Below are positions 35,869 to 43,777 of a stretch of DNA of 48,127 bases, piece by piece; position 1 is the stretch's first letter; every line of letters starts with the position of its first letter. Where the stretch lies: contig JAFSVJ010000103.1 of assembly GCA_017445025.1 (NCBI GenBank), positions 1 through 48,127 on the forward strand, in the 5' to 3' direction. The stretch comes from Abditibacteriota bacterium. GTDB lineage: Bacteria > Armatimonadota > UBA5829. The position numbers were made by a program, and so were the translations under genes. The notes beneath the pieces were generated by a model. The model saw only the letters and a list, made by a program, of their open reading frames with translations, was not told the DNA's origin and did no database searches.

Positions 35869-37308
35869 TTATTCATTTATTAGGCCTTCGACTATTTTTT
35901 CTGTATGAACACCGTGGGAACCCTTAACTAAAACCACATCCCCTTTTTGAACATATCCTTTCATAAAATCTCTTGCTATATCGCTGTTTTCAAAATAATG
36001 GGATTTCTCTTCGTTTCCAAAACCTTCCAATATATACTTTGCAAGAGGACCTATGGCCACAACTTCATCAGTTCCACACTCTCGAGCCACACGCCCTATT
36101 TCTCTGTGGTATTCTCTCTCTTGCTCACCTAATTCATACATTTCTCCCAAACAAGCTATTTTTCTGTTTGAAGTAAACAGTTTTAGAGTTTTAAGAGCTC
36201 CCGTCACAGCAAGAGGATTGGCATTATAACTGTCATCAATTACTGTATAATCTCCACAGTCTATAATATTAAATCGCTTTTCAATATTCTTAAAAACACT
36301 GATTTTTTCTTTTATTTCTTCGTTAGATATATCCAATATTTTAGCCACAGCCACAGCCGGCATGGAATTGATAACATTGTGATAAACTATTCCGGGGATG
36401 AATATGTCTTCAATTCTCCCCCATGGCGTTTGAAGAGTGTAAATAAATCCCTTATGATTTGTGTTTAAGGTTTCAATATATATATCATTGGTTTCTTTTT
36501 CACCATAGGTAATAAAATTACATTTACATCTGTCTTTCATGAGAGGTAAATATTCACTGTCACCCATAACAATTCCATAACCCTCAGAAGGAAGATTATC
36601 CAAAATCTCACATTTTGCATCAGCTATATTATCCATAGAGCCTAATAGTTCTATGTGACAAACTGAAATATTGGAAATAATACCTATTTGGGGCTTTGCT
36701 ATGTCACACAAATAATTTATCTGTCCTTTGCCTCTCATACCCATTTCGCAAACACAGTTTTTATATGTTTCGTCCAAATTAAACATTGTAGCGGGAAGCC
36801 CTATTTCGTTATTGAAATTAGCTTCGTTTTTCAAAGTCTTTCCGGCACAAGAGGTCAAATATGCCACAAATTCTTTAGTGCTGGTCTTTCCCACAGAACC
36901 TGTGACTGCTATGGTTTTAACATTAAACTTAGATTTGTAATCCTTTGCTAAAGCACCATAGGCATTTAGAGTATTTTCCACATAAATAACGGGAAAAGTT
37001 CCTTCCCCTGCCCCATTAGGCTTTTGAGGGGCAACAAGGGATGAACTGTGTTCATCTCCGTGGGGAAGCTGAGATTTATGATTTGAAAAAACATTTTTAT
37101 GGGCCACTACACAAGAGGCTCCACCCTCTATGGCTTTTTGAGCAAAATTATGTCCGTCAAAGGTTTCCCCTTCAATAGCAAAAAACAATGCACCCGGCAC
37201 AATTTTCCTTGTGTCGGTGCTCACTGACGTAATTTCTACATTATTAAACTTTTCTTCACATTTGCCCTTTAATATTTCAGCCAAATGTCCTACTGTATAA
37301 TCAATCAT
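35869..37308 (-). CDS. murF: UDP-N-acetylmuramoyl-tripeptide:D-alanyl-D-alanine ligase (MurF)
   Basis: A 479-aa Mur ligase that adds D-Ala-D-Ala. N-terminal domain: SVSTDTRKIVPGALFFAIEG and FDGHNFAQKAIEGGASCVVA. ATP site: AVTGSVGKTSTKEFVAYL. Central region: NEIGLPATMFNLDETYKNCV and EMGMRGKGQINYLCDI. C-terminal: VIDDSYNANPLAVTGALKTL and LVKGSHGVHTEKIVEGL. Residues about 76-103 (NHKSQLPHGDEHSSSLVAPQ and onward) are extra relative to the family and are encoded by palindromic repeat DNA. No Shine-Dalgarno is seen; repeat units end about 10 nt before the ATG. Confidence 0.95.
   Translation of the reverse strand: MIDYTVGHLAEILKGKCEEKFNNVEITSVSTDTRKIVPGALFFAIEGETFDGHNFAQKAIEGGASCVVAHKNVFSNHKSQLPHGDEHSSSLVAPQKPNGAGEGTFPVIYVENTLNAYGALAKDYKSKFNVKTIAVTGSVGKTSTKEFVAYLTSCAGKTLKNEANFNNEIGLPATMFNLDETYKNCVCEMGMRGKGQINYLCDIAKPQIGIISNISVCHIELLGSMDNIADAKCEILDNLPSEGYGIVMGDSEYLPLMKDRCKCNFITYGEKETNDIYIETLNTNHKGFIYTLQTPWGRIEDIFIPGIVYHNVINSMPAVAVAKILDISNEEIKEKISVFKNIEKRFNIIDCGDYTVIDDSYNANPLAVTGALKTLKLFTSNRKIACLGEMYELGEQEREYHREIGRVARECGTDEVVAIGPLAKYILEGFGNEEKSHYFENSDIARDFMKGYVQKGDVVLVKGSHGVHTEKIVEGLINE
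37000..37083. repeat. Palindromic repeat inserted in frame inside murF
   Basis: Three nested or adjacent pairings lie in the coding DNA: CTTCCCC (37002-37008) with GGGGAAG (37072-37078); TGCCCC (37009-37014) with GGGGCA (37028-37033); and a perfect 7-3-7 hairpin GATGAAC, TGT, GTTCATC (37040-37056). They encode the extra residues of the MurF N-terminal domain. The layout is like that of the intergenic repeat at 37342-37397. Confidence 0.78.
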
Positions 37309-37500
37309 TGATAATTATTGTGCATTGTGCATTGTGCATTCTGTCCCCCTAAAGCGAAGCTTTGGGGGGTGGCAGTTGCGTAGCAACTGACGGGGGGATG
37401 GATATTTGCATTGTGCATTATTTTGCACCCGTGGGGGGGCCGTCCGAAACTTTTTGGGATTTGGGAAGCCGGGAGTTACATTGTGCATTGTGCATTGAAA
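37309..37500. repeat. Composite palindromic repeat in the murE-murF gap
   Basis: TGCATTG tandem units (37317-37340) come first, then TGTCCCCCT, palindrome AAAGC-GAA-GCTTT (37351-37363), GGGGGGTGG, palindrome CAGTTGC-GTA-GCAACTG (37373-37389), and ACGGGGGG (to 37397). Next is CCGTGGGGGGGCCGTCC (37429-37445), identical to the coaBC insert, then GAAACTTTTTGGGATTTGGG (37446-37465, half of the CCCAAAAAGT hairpin family) and more TGCATTG units, which extend into the murE 3' end. Confidence 0.88.
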
Positions 37501-38945
37501 TAGTTTCTCACTTGTTCTTTGTCATCAAAGTGGTGTTTTACACCCTTAACTATTTGATAATTTTCATGTCCTTTGCCGGCAATAATAACGCAATCCTTTG
37601 GCTTTGCCATAGACAGAGCCTCTTTTATAGCGTCTGCCCTATCAACTTCCACTCTATAATTATTCTTATCTTTTATTCCTTCCAATATATCCTCAATAAT
37701 GGACTTTGGCTCTTCGTCTCTTGGGTTATCACTGGTTATTATAACAAAATCAGAGTTGTCACAAGCGATTTTACCCATAATGGGACGCTTTCCCTTATCC
37801 CTGTTTCCTCCACAGCCGCAAACAGTTATGATTCTGTTTTTCTTTATTTTATTGGCGGTTTTGAGTAATTTTTCTATTTCATCAGGTGTATGAGCATAGT
37901 CCACTATTACAGAGAAGTCCTGTCCGCAATCCACACTTTGAAATCTTCCGTTTACGGGTTTTGTTCCTTCAATTCCTTTCCTAATATCTTCAAGACTTAT
38001 ACCATCTCCTAAAGCCACCGTTGCCGCAGCAAGACAATTGGAAATATTAAAATCTCCACCCATATTAAATTTAATATGAACACTCTCATGCTTATAATTT
38101 AAATCAAATTCAACAAAGTCTATGTTTATTATTTCATTGGTAGAATAAACATCTGCTTCATAATGTCTTCCAAAAGTTATTATCTCACCATCAAATACTT
38201 TTCTCACATCTCGCAAAAGGCCTTCATCATAATTTACTACCGCATAAAATGGTTTCTTTTGTTCCTTTGGATAATATGAAAACAATTTTAGTTTAGCTTC
38301 TTTATAGCTTTCAAGAGTTTTATGATAATCAAGGTGATCTCTGGCAATATTTAAGAATACTCCGCAGTCAAACTCTGTTCCGTATACTCTTTCTTGATCC
38401 AGTCCGTGGCTGGAGACTTCCATCACACAAACCTCTACTTTATTCTCAACCATTTTATAAAACAGTTTTTGAAGGTCCACTGCTTGAGGAGTTGTATAAT
38501 TTGTAGGCTCTACCACATCCCCTATTTTATTGGCAATGGTTCCTACAAGTCCGCTTTTAATATTTAAATTTGAATAAATGTTATAAATAATATTGGTGAC
38601 GGTTGTTTTACCGCTGGTTCCCGTGACGCCGATAACCTTCATCTTTTCGGTGGGATTACCATAAAAATTAGATACAATTCTGCCTAAAGCACTGTTTGCA
38701 TTTTTAACTTTTACATTGGCAACATTATCAGGCAATTTTACATCTGTTTCCGTCACTATACAAACAGCACCGTTTTCAATTGCTTGATCAATAAAATTAG
38801 CACCTTCTGTTCTGCAACCGTCCAAAGCCGCAAACAAGGCACCTTCTTTTACATCTCGAGAATCGTAGGCAACAGAAGTGATGTCCCTATCTGTTTCTGC
38901 CACCATTTCATATTCAATTTTAGAAAGAAGCTCTTGTAATTTCAT
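37476..38945 (-). CDS. murE: UDP-N-acetylmuramoyl-tripeptide synthetase (MurE), meso-diaminopimelate type
   Basis: A 489-aa Mur ligase adding the third stem residue. N-terminal: DITSVAYDSRDVKEGALFAA. ATP site: IGVTGTSGKTTVTNIIYNI. TTPQAVDLQKL and MEVSSHGLDQERVYGTEFD follow, then NIARDHLDYHKTLESYKEAK. The C-terminal domain has SVIVDYAHTPDEIEKLL, CGCGGNRDKGKRPIMG and TSDNPRDEEPKSII; DNPR marks meso-diaminopimelate specificity. GKGHENYQIV is near the end. The final residues NAQCTM and the stop are encoded by TGCATTG repeat units, so the native C-terminus has been replaced or extended. It starts 12 nt after the ftsI stop. Confidence 0.97.
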   Translation of the reverse strand: MKLQELLSKIEYEMVAETDRDITSVAYDSRDVKEGALFAALDGCRTEGANFIDQAIENGAVCIVTETDVKLPDNVANVKVKNANSALGRIVSNFYGNPTEKMKVIGVTGTSGKTTVTNIIYNIYSNLNIKSGLVGTIANKIGDVVEPTNYTTPQAVDLQKLFYKMVENKVEVCVMEVSSHGLDQERVYGTEFDCGVFLNIARDHLDYHKTLESYKEAKLKLFSYYPKEQKKPFYAVVNYDEGLLRDVRKVFDGEIITFGRHYEADVYSTNEIINIDFVEFDLNYKHESVHIKFNMGGDFNISNCLAAATVALGDGISLEDIRKGIEGTKPVNGRFQSVDCGQDFSVIVDYAHTPDEIEKLLKTANKIKKNRIITVCGCGGNRDKGKRPIMGKIACDNSDFVIITSDNPRDEEPKSIIEDILEGIKDKNNYRVEVDRADAIKEALSMAKPKDCVIIAGKGHENYQIVKGVKHHFDDKEQVRNYFNAQCTM

Positions 38946-38957
38946 AGTTTTTTTGCT

Positions 38958-40754
38958 TTAATTTTTCACAGAATTCATTCTGTATTTTAAGCTTTGCTCC
39001 ATAACTTTTCTCCACACGGGAGCGGCAACAACGGCACCGTAAGTGGAACCTTTTGGATAGTCAACCAAAACTGCACACACAAGCTCAGGATTCTTCTCAG
39101 GGGCAAAGCCTATAAAGGAAACCAAATATTCTCTCTTTGACCAACCTTCTCCCACTATCCATTTCTGTGCGGAGCCTGTCTTACCCGTAGCTTGGCAGTC
39201 GGGAAGTTTTGCGGGGCGTCCCGTTCCGTTCTTAACACAACCTGCTAAAAGTTCTGCCATAACAGAGGCTGTGTGTTGTGAGATTATCCTTTGACCGACC
39301 TCTACCTTTTCTTCACGAAGAATTTTATTGTCACGGGTCTTTATCTCTCTTATGATTTTGGGAGTATGATAAACCCCACCATTGGCTATGGCACAATAGG
39401 CATTACACATTGCAAGAGCTGAGGTTTGATAACCCTGTCCGAAACTTCTGTTACAAGTATCAATATTGCTCCACTTCTTTACAGGAGTCCAGTCCCTACT
39501 CTTTGCTTCATATCCGAACTCATCTCCCGGGGTGCAGTCCACAACTCCGAAAGCTCTCAAATATTCGTAAACCTTATTCTTTCCACATTTCTTACCCACA
39601 TACCAAGCACCGATATTACAAGATTTTGCAATAATGTTTCTCGGAGTGCAGGCACCATGAGGACCATGGTCACATTTAACTTGAGTCTTACCGAAAGAAA
39701 TTACATTGGAACATCCGCCAAAAGACTGATCTGCACCTAAGCCTTGATCTATACCCATTGCTATGGTGAATACTTTTGATGTGGAGCCGGGCTCATACAA
39801 GTTTTGAACAGCATAGTTCTTACTCATTCCCGGTTCGTATTTGTTATGGTTGTTAGGGTCATATTTGGGATAGTTTGCCATAGCCAATATTTCGCTGGTT
39901 TTAGGGTCCATAACAATACACATGGCAACAGCGGGATTATATGCACCCGCCATTTCGTTTAATGCTCTTTCCGCATAATTCTGTATATTGGCATCAATGG
40001 TTAAATATATATCGGCACCGTCAACTTTTTCAAGTCTTTTACCGTTTTCTACTTTGTATACTTTTGTATTCTCTAAAACTCTGCCTAACTTATCTCTTTG
40101 GGCTCTAAACTTTCCGGGCTGACCTTCAGTGTATTTGGAATATTTTAATTCCAAACCTTCCAAAGGCTCTCCGTCTCTCTTACATGCACCTATTACACGA
40201 GAAGCAAGAGTGCCTTCAGGGTAATATCGCATAACGGTTTTTTCAGCCGTAATGCCTCTGTAATTGAGTTTGTTTATCATATCATAATATTTGATATCCA
40301 AATATTGAGCCACGCAGATAGATTTCTTGCCCTTTGGCTTACTTCGCTCTTCCATAATTCTTTTGTAAAGCTCCTCCGGGTCTACATTCACTTTTCCCGG
40401 ATCTTGGTTTAAAGTTTTAGCCAAAAGCTCTACGGCAAGTTTAAGTGTTATGGGACATTGGTTTTTAAGTTGATTGTCATATTTGACAAAAACATCCCTT
40501 CTTGTGTCAATGTTTACTCTGCAAACATCCACGTTTTGAGTTAAAGGCTTACCGTTTCTATCATAGAAATTTCCTCTCTCCTGAGGTTCAACATATTCTT
40601 TAACTTGATATTCGGGAACTTGGTCTTTATAGTGTTTCCAATCGCAAATTGTATATAGAAACAAATATATTATAATTAAAGCCATTAAAACGGTAAAAAT
40701 ACCAAAGAGTAGGACTTCGTTCCCGCTTATTGCTTTTTTATTTATTTTTCTCAT
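38958..40754 (-). CDS. ftsI: Class B penicillin-binding protein, FtsI/PBP3 (septal transpeptidase)
   Basis: A 598-aa bitopic membrane protein. One TM helix (about 12-36) is followed by the N-terminal PBP dimer-like domain starting RGNFYDRNGKPLTQN. Transpeptidase motifs: SxxK as STSK (about 322-325, in EPGSTSKVFTIAMG), SxN as SCN (about 376-378, in IAKSCNIGAWYVG) and KTG (about 525-527, in ATGKTGSAQKW). No PASTA domains. FtsI crosslinks septal peptidoglycan together with FtsW. The upstream gap to ftsL is 270 nt of repeat DNA, and no clear Shine-Dalgarno precedes the ATG. Confidence 0.95.
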   Translation of the reverse strand: MRKINKKAISGNEVLLFGIFTVLMALIIIYLFLYTICDWKHYKDQVPEYQVKEYVEPQERGNFYDRNGKPLTQNVDVCRVNIDTRRDVFVKYDNQLKNQCPITLKLAVELLAKTLNQDPGKVNVDPEELYKRIMEERSKPKGKKSICVAQYLDIKYYDMINKLNYRGITAEKTVMRYYPEGTLASRVIGACKRDGEPLEGLELKYSKYTEGQPGKFRAQRDKLGRVLENTKVYKVENGKRLEKVDGADIYLTIDANIQNYAERALNEMAGAYNPAVAMCIVMDPKTSEILAMANYPKYDPNNHNKYEPGMSKNYAVQNLYEPGSTSKVFTIAMGIDQGLGADQSFGGCSNVISFGKTQVKCDHGPHGACTPRNIIAKSCNIGAWYVGKKCGKNKVYEYLRAFGVVDCTPGDEFGYEAKSRDWTPVKKWSNIDTCNRSFGQGYQTSALAMCNAYCAIANGGVYHTPKIIREIKTRDNKILREEKVEVGQRIISQHTASVMAELLAGCVKNGTGRPAKLPDCQATGKTGSAQKWIVGEGWSKREYLVSFIGFAPEKNPELVCAVLVDYPKGSTYGAVVAAPVWRKVMEQSLKYRMNSVKN

Positions 40755-40794
40755 AATTTAAATAAAATATAATATAATAGTTTTAGGGTGATTT

Positions 40795-41024
40795 TCTGCT
40801 TTCTAATTTCCATCCCCCCCGTCAGTTGTGATTAAGCTTAAGGCTTGTCGTATCTATACCCCTGCTTCCCATTCCCAAAAAGTGTCGTAAACTCCACTTT
40901 TCGGGATTTGGGCATTCAGTTGTCGTTTTTACAAAAAAAGCGTTGCTTATTCGCTCTACTTTTTGAGGACCCCGAGATTGCCGCAATTCAACCTTTATCA
41001 AAAGGGGAGATGCCACCGGCAAAT
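40795..41024. repeat. Composite repeat block between ftsL and ftsI
   Basis: Contains CATCCCCCCCGTCAGTTG (40811-40828; left border of the composite repeat, hairpin broken) and TAAGCTTAAGGCTTGTCGTA with TCTATAC (40833-40859; also at 45837-45863 with two mismatches). Next come the hairpin CCCAAAAAGTG to CACTTTTCGGG (40874-40905) followed by ATTTGGG, and CCTTTATCAAAAGGGGAGATG-type sequence shared with 9602-9622. No gene. Confidence 0.82.
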
Positions 41025-41501
41025 TTAATGGGATATAAATTCTGTAGGGGTTAACTTTTCAACTTTGTCGGCTTGGACAAAACCCATTCCCGCTCCCTTT
41101 TGGATAATATTGTTTAAACTAACCTTATTATCATATATTTTCATATTGTTTTTGTTTTCAACTTGCTGTGCGGAAATCTTGGAATTAAGCTCTGCAATTT
41201 TATTATTCGTAATTTTGTCTACACCGGAAATTGATACCATAGGAAGCAATACACACAAAAGAAGAACCAAAGAAGCACCAAGAACTACTAAATGGTTTGT
41301 ATAATTGTTTTGTTTGGGATTTTGTTTGGGAGATTTATTACGTTTTGGAGTGGGATCAATCTCATAGGTTTTACGAACAGCATTACCGTCATAATCAAAC
41401 CTTATGCCTCTGATATTCTTAGATAATAAACCTCTTCTTTTTTCTTCGTTTCTGTTTGATTTTTTTACAGAATAAACGTATTGCCTTTTGGTTTCTGTCA
41501 T
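41025..41501 (-). CDS. ftsL: FtsL-like small divisome membrane protein
   Basis: A 158-aa bitopic protein between rsmH and ftsI, the standard ftsL position. A long basic cytoplasmic N-terminus (about 1-68, KSPKQNPKQNN) is followed by one TM helix (HLVVLGASLVLLLCVLLPMV, about 69-90) and a periplasmic coiled-coil-like segment (NKIAELNSKISAQQVENKNN) ending in a short tail. FtsL sequences are poorly conserved, so the call rests on topology, size and gene order. Its ATG overlaps the rsmH stop (ATGA, 41501-41498), so translation is coupled. Confidence 0.8.
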   Translation of the reverse strand: MTETKRQYVYSVKKSNRNEEKRRGLLSKNIRGIRFDYDGNAVRKTYEIDPTPKRNKSPKQNPKQNNYTNHLVVLGASLVLLLCVLLPMVSISGVDKITNNKIAELNSKISAQQVENKNNMKIYDNKVSLNNIIQKGAGMGFVQADKVEKLTPTEFISH

Positions 41502-42421
41502 ATTTTCTTTCCTACACGCAATTTAGAGCTTTTTGCTCTGGGATTATTTATTGTTTCCGCCTCTGTGGGAACTATGGGTTTTTTGGTTATAATTTCTATT
41601 TTCTTTGTGGCTTTGCAAACACATATAGGCAAATCCTTGGGGCATTTGCATTGACCGTTGTTATATTTAAAAATATTCTTGACTATTCTGTCTTCAAGGG
41701 AATGAAAAGAAATAACTGCGATTATGCCACCGGTATTTAGCAGGTCTATGGCATCTTGAAGAGCTGTTTCTATAGAACTTAACTCATCGTTTACCAGTAT
41801 TCGCAAAGCTTGAAAAGTTCTTGTTGCAGGGTGTATCTTTTCTTTTTTATACTCTCTTCCTATCCTCTTAGATATTAAATCGGCAAGTTGAAGAGTTGAA
41901 TTGATTACTGTATTTTTTCTCTCTTCACATATTGCTCTTGCCACTCTGCGAGAATAACGCTCTTCACCGTATTTATAAATAATATTTGCTAATTCTTCTT
42001 CGGGAAGGGTGTTGACATAATGAGCGGCGGTAATCCCTTCACGGGACATTCTCATATCAAGTACTTCATCTCTTAAAAAAGAAAAACCTCTATCGGTATC
42101 AAGCTGGTGGCTTGAAACACCGCAGTCAAATAAAATACCGTCAACACCCTGCATTTGCCTATGAGCCAATTCGCTTTTAATCTCAGAATAATTATTATTA
42201 ATTAATATTTTATTATTATATTTACTTAATCTTTTAGATACTTCTTCTATTGCATCCGGGTCCCTGTCAAAACCGATTAATGTGCCTGTGGGTGAAATTT
42301 TTTCTAAAATAGCTTCAGAATGCCCCCCACCTCCTAAGGTGCAGTCAACAATAACCTTACCGGGAGCAAGGTTTAAAGCATCTATGGTTTCATTAAGCAA
42401 GACCGGTTTATGATATATCAT
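41498..42421 (-). CDS. rsmH: 16S rRNA (cytosine-1402-N4)-methyltransferase RsmH (MraW)
   Basis: A 307-aa SAM-dependent methyltransferase that modifies C1402 of 16S rRNA. MIYHKPVLLNETIDAL is the family N-terminus, followed by VDCTLGGGGHSEAIL (SAM-binding loop), GFDRDPDAI, DGILFDCGVSSHQLD, RGFSFLRDEVLDMRM, KIHPATRTFQALRILVND and ISFHSLEDRIVKNIF. ATG 42421 matches the family start and overlaps the mraZ end by 14 nt; an in-frame TTG at 42442 is less likely. Second gene of the dcw cluster. Confidence 0.97.
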   Translation of the reverse strand: MIYHKPVLLNETIDALNLAPGKVIVDCTLGGGGHSEAILEKISPTGTLIGFDRDPDAIEEVSKRLSKYNNKILINNNYSEIKSELAHRQMQGVDGILFDCGVSSHQLDTDRGFSFLRDEVLDMRMSREGITAAHYVNTLPEEELANIIYKYGEERYSRRVARAICEERKNTVINSTLQLADLISKRIGREYKKEKIHPATRTFQALRILVNDELSSIETALQDAIDLLNTGGIIAVISFHSLEDRIVKNIFKYNNGQCKCPKDLPICVCKATKKIEIITKKPIVPTEAETINNPRAKSSKLRVGKKI

Positions 42422-42893
42422 TTTCTTTGTTTGTGATACCAAAAAGCAAGTTGCCTATATCAAAGAGTTCCGCTTCATTTTCAAATTTCTTGTCATTTTG
42501 ATCCTTAGCGGCAGGATTCCATATTTCTACAAACTTACCTACACCACAAAGCACCAAACTTCTGTCTATTTTGGCAAATTTTCTCTGCTCGGGAGTGAGA
42601 GTAATTCTGTTATTTTTATCCGTTTCCGGAGTTGGAGTTGTCATACCGGAAAAGATATGCCTTTGTATAGCATTTATTTGTGGATTAAGCATAGAAGCCA
42701 AAGGCCCTTTTGACATATCCTCAAGCTGTTTCATTATACTTTCTGACATTTCCGTTGTCATAAGCCACAAACAGCCCGCTCCCTTTGTTATCACACAGGA
42801 ATGACCCAAACGATTTCTGAATTCAATAGGCAAAACAAACCTTCCGGTGGTATCTACATTTAAAACATATGTGCCGGAAAACACATCCATCAT
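42408..42893 (-). CDS. mraZ: Transcriptional regulator MraZ
   Basis: A 161-aa SpoVT/AbrB-fold protein with two MraZ half-units: FSGTYVLNVDTTGRFVLPIE with FRNRLG, then NNRITLTPEQRKFAKIDRSL with GVGKFVEIW (the DxxGR-like motif appears as DTTGR, and as DKNNR in the second unit). It is the first gene of the dcw cluster and in E. coli represses that cluster's promoter. ATG 42893 is chosen because AAGGAGG lies 5 nt before it. Helically phased GTGG repeats directly upstream are candidate binding sites. The C-terminus overlaps rsmH. Confidence 0.95.
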   Translation of the reverse strand: MMDVFSGTYVLNVDTTGRFVLPIEFRNRLGHSCVITKGAGCLWLMTTEMSESIMKQLEDMSKGPLASMLNPQINAIQRHIFSGMTTPTPETDKNNRITLTPEQRKFAKIDRSLVLCGVGKFVEIWNPAAKDQNDKKFENEAELFDIGNLLFGITNKENDIS

Positions 42894-42919
42894 ATAAGCC
42901 TCCTTGTATTTTTTAAAAT

Positions 42920-42970
42920 TTCCCACAGAAAACCGAGTTTTCCACAGGTTTCCACAGGGTTTTCCCCAAC
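42920..42970 (-). promoter_or_regulatory. Candidate MraZ operator: phased TGTGG repeats
   Basis: Read on the plus strand, TCCCACAG (42921), TCCACAGG (42941), TCCACAGG (42951) and TTCCCC (42962) are spaced about 20, 10 and 11 bp apart, on one face of the helix. On the minus strand these are GTGGGA, GTGGAA, GTGGAA and GGGGAA. MraZ is known to bind tandem TGGGN-type repeats with a 10-bp period upstream of mraZ. They lie in the leader, downstream of the promoter at 43052-43081. Confidence 0.7.
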
Positions 42971-43051
42971 CGAAACCAAATTTAATTAAAAATCAACTAA
43001 TTTAAATCAAAAAATCCCGATAAAAACCAAATTCTGTGGTTATTCATTTAT

Positions 43052-43081
43052 ATTATATCATATTTCGGTTTGTTTTTGCAA
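43052..43081 (-). promoter_or_regulatory. dcw cluster promoter upstream of mraZ
   Basis: Minus-strand TATAAT (43052-43057) with extended TGA, and TTGCAA (43076-43081) at an 18-bp spacing. The leader to ATG 42893 is about 150 nt and carries the phased GTGG repeats. The rest of 42970-43240 is AT-rich, with further TTTTCCCC sequences near 43178-43184 that could be extra MraZ sites. Confidence 0.65.
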
Positions 43082-43243
43082 ATGTTAAAACCATAAATTT
43101 GAGCTTTTTAAAAAATTTTTATTCGTGATCCTAAAATTTTTTTGACTTTTTCTCTAAATTTTGGTTTTTACCGGGATTTTCCCCACCAAAACCCAAGAAA
43201 ACCGGCTTTGGGGTTAAATTTATTGTTGACAAGAAAACAAAAG

Positions 43244-43276
43244 AAAAAAGGCAGGAAAAGCATAACTTTTCCTGCC
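43244..43276 (-). terminator. Intrinsic terminator of the 43307-44390 gene(s)
   Basis: A perfect 11-bp stem GGCAGGAAAAG with 5-nt loop (43250-43276), followed on the minus strand by six T (43249-43244). It insulates the upstream hypothetical gene from the dcw promoter. Confidence 0.92.
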
Positions 43277-43306
43277 AAATAATAATAAAGGTAGCAGATT
43301 ATATTT

Positions 43307-43777
43307 TTAAAAGAATCTATCTTCCGGGAATTTCTCTCTCAGTTCATCAATTGTAGGTTCAGCATCACCTAAAATATTGTCATAATAAAAATCATCAATA
43401 TTTACCATCTTATAAAAGGACATATTATTTTCTTTATCACTAATCCATAAAACTTTTGGATCAGTATTAAATGACATAAAGCCAAGACCTTTATCTTTCA
43501 GTAGTCTACTTTTATCTACTCTATATTTATAAAGCCATATAACATTTCCTTTATATTCCTTCTTATCCCTTATTTTGTAAGTAAAATTCATTTTAACTAA
43601 CGAATCAGATAAAATCTTAGTGTTAGTAATTTCACCGGTGTAAATATTAGAAGAATCTAAATTCATTGGGAAAGCATATCTTTCAACTAAAGATTTATCT
43701 TTAAAATTGATAATATCCAAATAAGCTACTCGCATCCAATGATTTCTGACTATTTTATAATAACAAAAAAATAACAC
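43307..43777 (-). pseudogene. C-terminal part of a frameshifted hypothetical secreted protein
   Basis: An open frame of up to 156 codons. The segment from CYYKIVRNHWMRVAYLDIIN onward looks like genuine coding sequence, ending in EPTIDELREKFPEDRFF and followed by a strong terminator. It has no ribosome-binding site, and it overlaps the preceding frame in a run of seven A (43765-43771; T on the coding strand). Removing one base there joins the two frames into a single protein of about 360 residues. It is therefore best read as the continuation of the 44390 gene, not a separate gene. No family recognised. Confidence 0.6.

Noticed and set aside
37309..37500. CRISPR-like array from the repeated TGCATTG units
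   Set aside because: Units are only about 7-10 nt, with no unique spacers and no cas genes.
31930..42893. Horizontal transfer of the dcw cluster because of its GC-rich patches
   Set aside because: The GC-rich patches are confined to repeat elements; the coding sequences have the same AT-rich base use as their neighbours and a canonical order.
42920..42960. TTTCCACAG-type sequences as DnaA boxes and a replication origin
   Set aside because: They match TTATCCACA only imperfectly, are regularly spaced in one orientation directly before mraZ, and no dnaA, dnaN or gidA gene is nearby; an MraZ operator is the simpler reading.
43765..43771. Programmed ribosomal frameshift site
   Set aside because: There is a slippery T-run but no evident downstream stimulatory structure, and the needed shift is the removal of one base. 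A sequencing error, mutation or transcript slippage is more likely.
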